DNA of 64,000 nt, from NCBI GenBank assembly GCA_026645575.1, contig JAPKMW010000028.1, forward strand, positions 1 to 64,000. Direction: 5' to 3'. Of the stretch, positions 59,708 through 64,000 are shown piece by piece. Every line of letters begins with the position of its first letter. Position 1 is the first letter of the stretch. Source of the DNA: Caldilineaceae bacterium (GTDB lineage Bacteria; Chloroflexota; Anaerolineae; Caldilineales; Caldilineaceae). A program made the translations under genes and the position numbers. Under the pieces are notes generated by a model. That model was not told the DNA's origin. It was given only the letters and a program-made list of their open reading frames with translations, and ran no database searches.

Positions 59708-60122
59708 ACCAGGCAGTTGCCTGCCGGCTTGTACACGAATGGTGCTAGCAACCTTTGGCGATCATCGTTCTGAACAAGAATTAAGTCTACTCTTAGAAAG
59801 TTTCGACTTTGGCACACCGGCATTTCATGTTTATAAGCTCACCCAAATTGGCTATACTATCCAATATCAAACCTTTACCTTCCCTCAGGTAGCGGCATAT
59901 CTCAGCCGAGGGCTACACCCGATTGTCTTTGTTGATGCCAGTATGCTACCGTGGGCAGATTTTGATGGGTTTCACGCGCTCGTCTTAGTTGAAGTCACTG
60001 CGCAGGATGTTGCGGTACATGATCCGACACAAACAGAAGGCCCCAGTCGCTTGTTGATCGATGGATTTTTGGCAGCTTGGAAAGAATTCGATGATAAAGC
60101 AGCTATTATCAGCTTACAATAA
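59664..60122 (+). CDS. C39-like cysteine peptidase domain protein
   Basis: A 152-residue single-domain protein. PGSCLPACTRMVLATFG near residue 20 carries the active cysteine, GFHALVLVEV the histidine and VHDPTQ the acid; PIVFVDASMLPW fits between, as in Peptidase_C39_2 proteins. Unlike bacteriocin transporters there is no ABC part, so it is a stand-alone peptidase, probably cytosolic. ATG 59664 is the only sensible start: earlier frames translate the other gene out of phase. It overlaps that gene's end by 44 bases. Confidence 0.72.
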   Translation: MPDGSTAAPHYQQSKPGSCLPACTRMVLATFGDHRSEQELSLLLESFDFGTPAFHVYKLTQIGYTIQYQTFTFPQVAAYLSRGLHPIVFVDASMLPWADFDGFHALVLVEVTAQDVAVHDPTQTEGPSRLLIDGFLAAWKEFDDKAAIISLQ

Positions 60123-60156
60123 TTTTTATCGCAAGTAAAACAGAGGAGAACCCAAG

Positions 60157-60861
60157 GTGAGCAGAAAAATTGAGAAGTTATTCCGTGCGCCCTATTCGGT
60201 GCCGAATGGTCTACAGATCACAGATGACGGGTTGTGGATCGTCGATCAGATCACCGACCGCGTGGCGTTGGTCAATATCAATGACAAGATTGACTATTAT
60301 GAAGTGCCGAAATTTATCCGTGACATTCCCAGCGAATGCTCGAACACTAGCGGTTTAGGGTGGGGCGATGGGGCGTTGTGGCTGGCGGCGAATGGTGGCG
60401 CCCAGTTGTGGCGACCGGCCCGTCCCCATGACGCCGATGCGCACAACGGCGAAATTCTCAAGGTCGATCCGCAGACAGGAGCAACCCTGGCGCGCTACCC
60501 GTTGCCCGGCGGCGGTGGCACGCACGGCCTGGAATATGACCGCTTTGAAGCCGATACCCTCTGGGTGACGACGCTGAAAAGCCAGACCTTGTCAAAGATG
60601 CGCATTAGCGATTGGAGTGTCCAACAGGTGATTGCGCTGCCTTACCAGCGTGCGCACGGTGTTGTTCGTGTGGAAGATGGCATTTGGGTGGTGCATACAG
60701 CGAATCGGGTGATCGTCAAGCTTGACTTGAACGACGGCCACGAACTCGACCGCATCGACGTACCGGCGCCCCACCCCGAACCCCATTGCCTCTCCAATTA
60801 CGGCAAGGATCTCATTTACTGCGACGCCAGTTCCGGCTGGGTCGCCAAGATCACGCTCTAA
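60157..60861 (+). CDS. Beta-propeller protein (SMP-30/YncE-like)
   Basis: A 234-residue protein with repeated blades: PNGLQITDDGLWIVDQITDR, GLGWGDGALWLAANGG, GTHGLEYDRFEADTLWVTT, AHGVVRVEDGIWVVHTANR. These are SMP-30/gluconolactonase- or YncE-like sequences. No signal peptide is visible. If a lactonase, it would hydrolyse sugar lactones made by the dehydrogenases in the window; the metal ligands cannot be placed with confidence. The GTG start at 60157 is supported by AGAGGAGAA. Confidence 0.75.
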   Translation: MSRKIEKLFRAPYSVPNGLQITDDGLWIVDQITDRVALVNINDKIDYYEVPKFIRDIPSECSNTSGLGWGDGALWLAANGGAQLWRPARPHDADAHNGEILKVDPQTGATLARYPLPGGGGTHGLEYDRFEADTLWVTTLKSQTLSKMRISDWSVQQVIALPYQRAHGVVRVEDGIWVVHTANRVIVKLDLNDGHELDRIDVPAPHPEPHCLSNYGKDLIYCDASSGWVAKITL

Positions 60862-60865
60862 CTTA

Positions 60866-60934
60866 TTAACCACAAAGACACAAAGTTCACGAAGGAGATA
60901 CTTTTCTTCGTGAACTTTGTGTCTTTGTGGTTAA
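60866..60934. terminator. Perfect 29-bp palindrome between converging genes
   Basis: Arms 60866-60894 and 60906-60934 are perfect complements over 29 bases, loop 11 bases. The word TTAACCACAAAGACACAAAG heads both arms. It lies between stops of the propeller gene and the DUF2892 gene, and should terminate both. Confidence 0.93.
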
Positions 60935-60935
60935 A

Positions 60936-61139
60936 TTAAGCCGTTTTGGTGCGGAAGCCGAAGAGGGAATAGAGCGGACACCAGCCGATCACACCAGTGA
61001 GCAGCGGAATAAAACCGAGGTATTGGAAGACCAGCCCCAGCGTGCCACCGACCATGCCACCCCAGCCCAAGTATAACAGCACGATGCCCAACACAACCCG
61101 CAATACGCGATCCAGCATAGATTCATTCAGACTAAACAT
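60936..61139 (-). CDS. DUF2892 (YgaP-like) inner membrane protein
   Basis: A 67-residue protein with two transmembrane helices (VLRVVLGIVLLYLGWGGMVGG and LGLVFQYLGFIPLLTGVIG), ending in WCPLYSLFGFRT, the DUF2892 signature GWCPLY-x-LFG. Found alone or fused to rhodanese in proteins tied to sulfur or redox stress. GGAGAAGCG precedes the ATG at 61139. The Crp/Fnr gene upstream is in the same direction and probably controls it. Confidence 0.92.
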   Translation of the reverse strand: MFSLNESMLDRVLRVVLGIVLLYLGWGGMVGGTLGLVFQYLGFIPLLTGVIGWCPLYSLFGFRTKTA

Positions 61140-61253
61140 AGCGCTTCTCCTTCGCCGCTATTCACGGCGACTATTTGCTGTTGTGAATTGTTGATGAACC
61201 TAGTATAGCGGTTGCGGGGGAGCGGGTCAGTGACTGGAGTCACACAGGATCGG

Positions 61254-61925
61254 TCAGGGGCGGGGCTGGCTGGCGTAGTGGGCAAGGGCGGCGGCCTGGG
61301 TGATGAGAATGCGCCCCCGCTCCAAGCGCAAGTAGCCGAGTGTCTCAAATTGTTTCAGGATGCGGCTCACCACTTCACGGGCGCTGCCCACCTCGTCGGC
61401 CACCATCTGGTGAGTCGCTTCGATGATTGGTCCCCGTTCGACCAGGAGCGCGGCCAACCGTTGATCGAGTTGGCGAAAGGCCACCTCTTCGACCAACGTC
61501 ATGAGATGGGTGATCCGTTCGCTAAAGCAGCGGAAGACAAATTCGCGAAAGGCGTTGGAGCTGGCCATCAGTTGGTAAAAGAAAGGGCCGCTCATGGCAT
61601 AGGCCACCAGATCCTGCTCGGCCACGCCGCGCGCTGGATAGGCAGCCTTGCCCAGGAGACAACTGACCGTGAGAATGCAACTGTCGCCCGGCTCAACGCG
61701 ATAGAGCAGAATCTCGCGACCCGACAAGGCTGGCTTTGTCACCCGAATGGCGCCGGCGGTGAGCATGATAAAGGCGGTGCAGGGGTAATCAAGGTCGAAA
61801 AGCGTCGTACCCCCGGCTACACGCAAAACGCGCACATCCTGCTGGAATTGCGCCAGCAAGGGGCCGGGCAACGCGCTTACTAGGGGATACCAAGTCGTCA
61901 GTTCTTCTAATTCAAGTGCAGTCAT
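61254..61925 (-). CDS. Crp/Fnr family transcriptional regulator
   Basis: A 223-residue regulator. The N-terminal cyclic-nucleotide-binding-like domain (LRVAGGTTLFDLDYPCTAFIMLTAGAIRV) holds Cys near 48 and 94-96 (SCILTVSCLLG), a form found in relatives neighbouring DUF2892 genes. The C-terminal helix-turn-helix is ATHQMVADEVGSAREVVSRILKQFE, LGYLRLERG. It lacks the Arg of cAMP sites. Whether it senses redox or sulfide is unknown. It is five bases from the fmt stop, so it may be transcribed with fmt. Confidence 0.93.
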   Translation of the reverse strand: MTALELEELTTWYPLVSALPGPLLAQFQQDVRVLRVAGGTTLFDLDYPCTAFIMLTAGAIRVTKPALSGREILLYRVEPGDSCILTVSCLLGKAAYPARGVAEQDLVAYAMSGPFFYQLMASSNAFREFVFRCFSERITHLMTLVEEVAFRQLDQRLAALLVERGPIIEATHQMVADEVGSAREVVSRILKQFETLGYLRLERGRILITQAAALAHYASQPRP

Positions 61926-61930
61926 AGGGT

Positions 61931-62908
61931 TTATTCTTGGGCAGCATCAACCGGCGACGCGCCCAGCCGACTACCGATAAATTCCGGCGCACCATTCAAA
62001 AAGCTGCGCCAATCCATCGGGCGCTTGCCCGCCGGTTGCACCGTTACCAGCCGTAAGAGGCCATCGCCTGTACCAACGGCCGGCCCTTCCGCTGTTTGCA
62101 CCACCTGACCAGGAGCCGCTTTGCCGTTGACTACCGTCGCCTGCAAAATCTTGAACGGTTCGCCCCGCCAGGTGGTATAGGCGGAAGGCCAGGGGCTATA
62201 GGCGCGGGTCATCCGTTCGATCTGCACCGCCGGCTGCGTCCAGTCGATCTGACCGGCTTCCTTGCGAATCAGCCGGCAAAGTGATGGTTCGCCCGGCAGC
62301 GCCGATTGGGGTGTTGGGGTAATCTTGCCGGCCAGCCAGGCGGGCAAGGTCTCGATCAACAATTGCGCCCCGGCTTCGGCCAGCCGCTCGCTGAGGGTGG
62401 CGGTGGTGTCATCAGGCAGAATGGGCAGTTTGGCCTGCGCCAAGACAGGGCCGGTATCCATGCCCTCATCCATGAGCATGATCGAATTGCCGGTTTCGGT
62501 TAGCCCGTCGAGCAAGGCCGCGGTAATGGGCGACGCGCCGCGGTAGGCCGGCAGTAGACTGGCATGAACATTGATCGGCCCGTGGGTCGGAATCGCTAAC
62601 ACCTCTTTGCGCAAAATTTGGCCAAAGGCGGCCACGACAAAGAGATCCGGGACTCGATCTCGCAACGCCGTCACCGCCGCCGGCTCCTTGCGTAGACTGA
62701 CGGGCTGCAAAACTGGCAACCCTTGGCTTACTGCATATTGTTTCACCGGGCCAGGAATAACCTTCTTTCCACGCCCAGACGGTCGATCCGGTTGCGTCAC
62801 GACGGCGACCACTTCCCACTGTTGGGCAACGCCATTCTCACACAAGGCGCGCAAGCTGGGAACCGCGAACTCCGGCGTTCCCATGAAAATAATGCGAGTT
62901 GGTTTCAT
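61931..62908 (-). CDS. fmt: Methionyl-tRNA formyltransferase
   Basis: A 325-residue formyltransferase for initiator tRNA. It has RIIFMGTPEFAVPSL at the start, VVTQPDRPSGRGKK, the catalytic INVHASLLPAYRGASPI (Asn-His) and GMDTGPVLAQ (Asp), and the C-terminal OB-like domain (IRKEAGQIDWTQPAVQIERMTRAYSPWPSAYT). Start at ATG 62908, since the longer frame begins with TTG 62926 and has no better ribosome site. Its stop is five bases from the Crp/Fnr gene. Confidence 0.95.
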   Translation of the reverse strand: MKPTRIIFMGTPEFAVPSLRALCENGVAQQWEVVAVVTQPDRPSGRGKKVIPGPVKQYAVSQGLPVLQPVSLRKEPAAVTALRDRVPDLFVVAAFGQILRKEVLAIPTHGPINVHASLLPAYRGASPITAALLDGLTETGNSIMLMDEGMDTGPVLAQAKLPILPDDTTATLSERLAEAGAQLLIETLPAWLAGKITPTPQSALPGEPSLCRLIRKEAGQIDWTQPAVQIERMTRAYSPWPSAYTTWRGEPFKILQATVVNGKAAPGQVVQTAEGPAVGTGDGLLRLVTVQPAGKRPMDWRSFLNGAPEFIGSRLGASPVDAAQE

Positions 62909-62975
62909 AAATTTTGTCAGATCCAATCGTTACAAAGAACCAATCTCTCAATCGCTCGATCGCTCAATCTCTATA

Positions 62976-64000
62976 TTAACGTTCCGGCGGATGCTCCAAC
63001 GGCGGCACCGAGGTGGTGAAGTCATGGGCAATGCGCTGGACATAGCTGTGCAATAAGCTTTGCACGCGTTGATAGTCGGGTGACGCCAGCAGCAGGCCGA
63101 CATGGTTCTTTTTATCCAAACGCCAGACAATCTCCGGGTCATTATAGGCGCTGGTGTCGGGATACTCTTGGTGCGCCAGTGAGACGATCAGGCCGGTATA
63201 GTCCTGGCGAGTCGGCGGCAAGGTATAAGCTTGTTCGCGGACATGGGCCACTTCCAGCCGCGCCCATTCGACCCACGGGTTGAGGCCAGTGGCGTGTTCC
63301 ACCAGCAGGTCAATGCCAGCGCCGCCAACACGTGCGGCCACTTCCAGGAAGTAAAAGCGCCCATCAGCGTGGCTGCGAATAAACTCAGCATGGGTGACGC
63401 CATAGGTCAGACCCATCGCTTTCATTAGATTGCGGTTGATGGCCGTGAGCGCCTGATCTTCTTCCCCACCATAAGGCAGTTTGCTGGTGAGAAAGACGCC
63501 ACCGCCTTGATAGACCGACAGCGGCGGCGCGCCATATTTGCTGGTGGCGGCAAAGAGAACCTGCCCACCATCGATGATCGAATCAACATGATAGACATCG
63601 CCAGGAAGAAACCGCTCCAATAGGAAGAAGGATTGACGATCCCCGAATTGTTCCAGTAGCGGCCAGAGTTCATCGGCATGATGCAATTTCTTGATCCCCA
63701 TTGCACTGGCTTCGCCACGCGGCTTGAGTACCCACGGCGGCGGCACCCGCGCCATAAAGTCACGCAGCCGGTCATAGTTCAACACCTGGACAAACTCCGG
63801 CACGGGGATGCCGTGTTGTTGCGCCTGGCTCCGCATCGCCAGCTTGTCGCGAAAGTAACGCGCTTGTGTGTCACCCAAACCGGGTAAACGCATATGTTCG
63901 CGGAGGTAAGCCGCCATCTCGACATCAAAATCATCCAGGGCAATAATCTGGTCGATCTGGCGGCTGCGCGCCAGATAGCTCACGCCATGTACGACCTCTG
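62976..64000 (-). CDS. ATP-grasp domain protein, partial
   Basis: About 341 residues are visible; the frame stays open to the window edge ([13 protein letters not shown]), so the N-terminus is cut off. The ATP-grasp core shows [53 protein letters not shown] and the metal-binding [16 protein letters not shown]. It resembles carnosine-synthase-like or biotin-carboxylase-like ligases of unknown specificity that join an amine to a carboxylate. It lies 67 bases upstream of fmt in the same direction. Confidence 0.88.
   Translation of the reverse strand, partial: EVVHGVSYLARSRQIDQIIALDDFDVEMAAYLREHMRLPGLGDTQARYFRDKLAMRSQAQQHGIPVPEFVQVLNYDRLRDFMARVPPPWVLKPRGEASAMGIKKLHHADELWPLLEQFGDRQSFFLLERFLPGDVYHVDSIIDGGQVLFAATSKYGAPPLSVYQGGGVFLTSKLPYGGEEDQALTAINRNLMKAMGLTYGVTHAEFIRSHADGRFYFLEVAARVGGAGIDLLVEHATGLNPWVEWARLEVAHVREQAYTLPPTRQDYTGLIVSLAHQEYPDTSAYNDPEIVWRLDKKNHVGLLLASPDYQRVQSLLHSYVQRIAHDFTTSVPPLEHPPER

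Overview
The window reads as a chromosomal segment of a free-living, heterotrophic bacterium. The best guess is Chloroflexota, perhaps Anaerolineae/Caldilineae, judged from gene content and style only. Pointers are a large BTAD/SARP-AAA-TPR regulator, paired sugar-ABC permeases, DUF4160/DUF2442 and BrnT-like small modules, PPK2 pairs, a rpmF-fabD-fabG-nusB-tat cluster, and no outer-membrane or LPS genes. No rRNA, tRNA, CRISPR array, integrase or intact transposase was recognised.

Left part (1-33.8 kb): mostly accessory carbon metabolism on the minus strand. It opens with a short plus-strand pair (FabL-like reductase, alpha/beta hydrolase). A minus-strand operon (6.8 to 2.3 kb) follows, with a hypothetical protein, a metal-dependent amidohydrolase, a DUF3124 lipoprotein and two sugar-ABC permeases. 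Next come an MFS transporter, a GT2 glycosyltransferase, an NAD-dependent epimerase, a fatty-acid desaturase and an aldo/keto reductase. A long minus-strand run from 22.3 to 13.4 kb encodes a methyltransferase, two PPK2 kinases, a second sugar-permease pair, HNH and DUF123 nuclease-like proteins, a DUF4038 glycosidase-like protein, a PIG-L deacetylase and an aminotransferase. Then come another aldo/keto reductase, a DUF2442/frameshifted DUF4160 module, an epimerase, a FAH-family hydrolase, a CocE/NonD hydrolase, a sulfatase and a MacB/LolD-like ABC exporter. Together they suggest uptake and oxidation of plant- or alga-derived sugars and sulfated or acylated compounds. Neither permease pair has a binding protein or ATPase gene in the window.

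Middle (34-46 kb): a signalling island comes first, with a Nudix hydrolase, a Ser/Thr kinase with its neighbour, and a divergent FHA-winged-helix protein overlapping hemW. A housekeeping block on the plus strand follows: coaD, a coiled-coil protein, DUF177, rpmF, fabD, fabG, nusB, tatA/B and tatC. A consensus TTGACA-17-TATAAT promoter lies before DUF177-rpmF.

Right part (46-64 kb): it holds fadD, osmC, a WCQPC thioredoxin, two different prolyl-tRNA synthetases flanking a tiny antitoxin-like gene, folC, a decayed M16 peptidase, a BrnT-like toxin-antitoxin pair, and a large SARP regulator. The SARP gene is translationally coupled to a Rieske-like lipoprotein that has lost all four cluster ligands. 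After these come a C39-like peptidase pair, a beta-propeller protein, DUF2892 and Crp/Fnr, fmt and a partial ATP-grasp gene.

The most striking non-coding signal is the density of long, often perfect inverted repeats between genes. One family shares GTAACTACTCAG ends and/or a GTC-CGT-GAC apex while the arm interiors differ completely between copies yet stay self-complementary. Other families are AGTCC tandem arrays, AAAGACTTTAGTCTTT stems and GTGATTCGTG hairpins.
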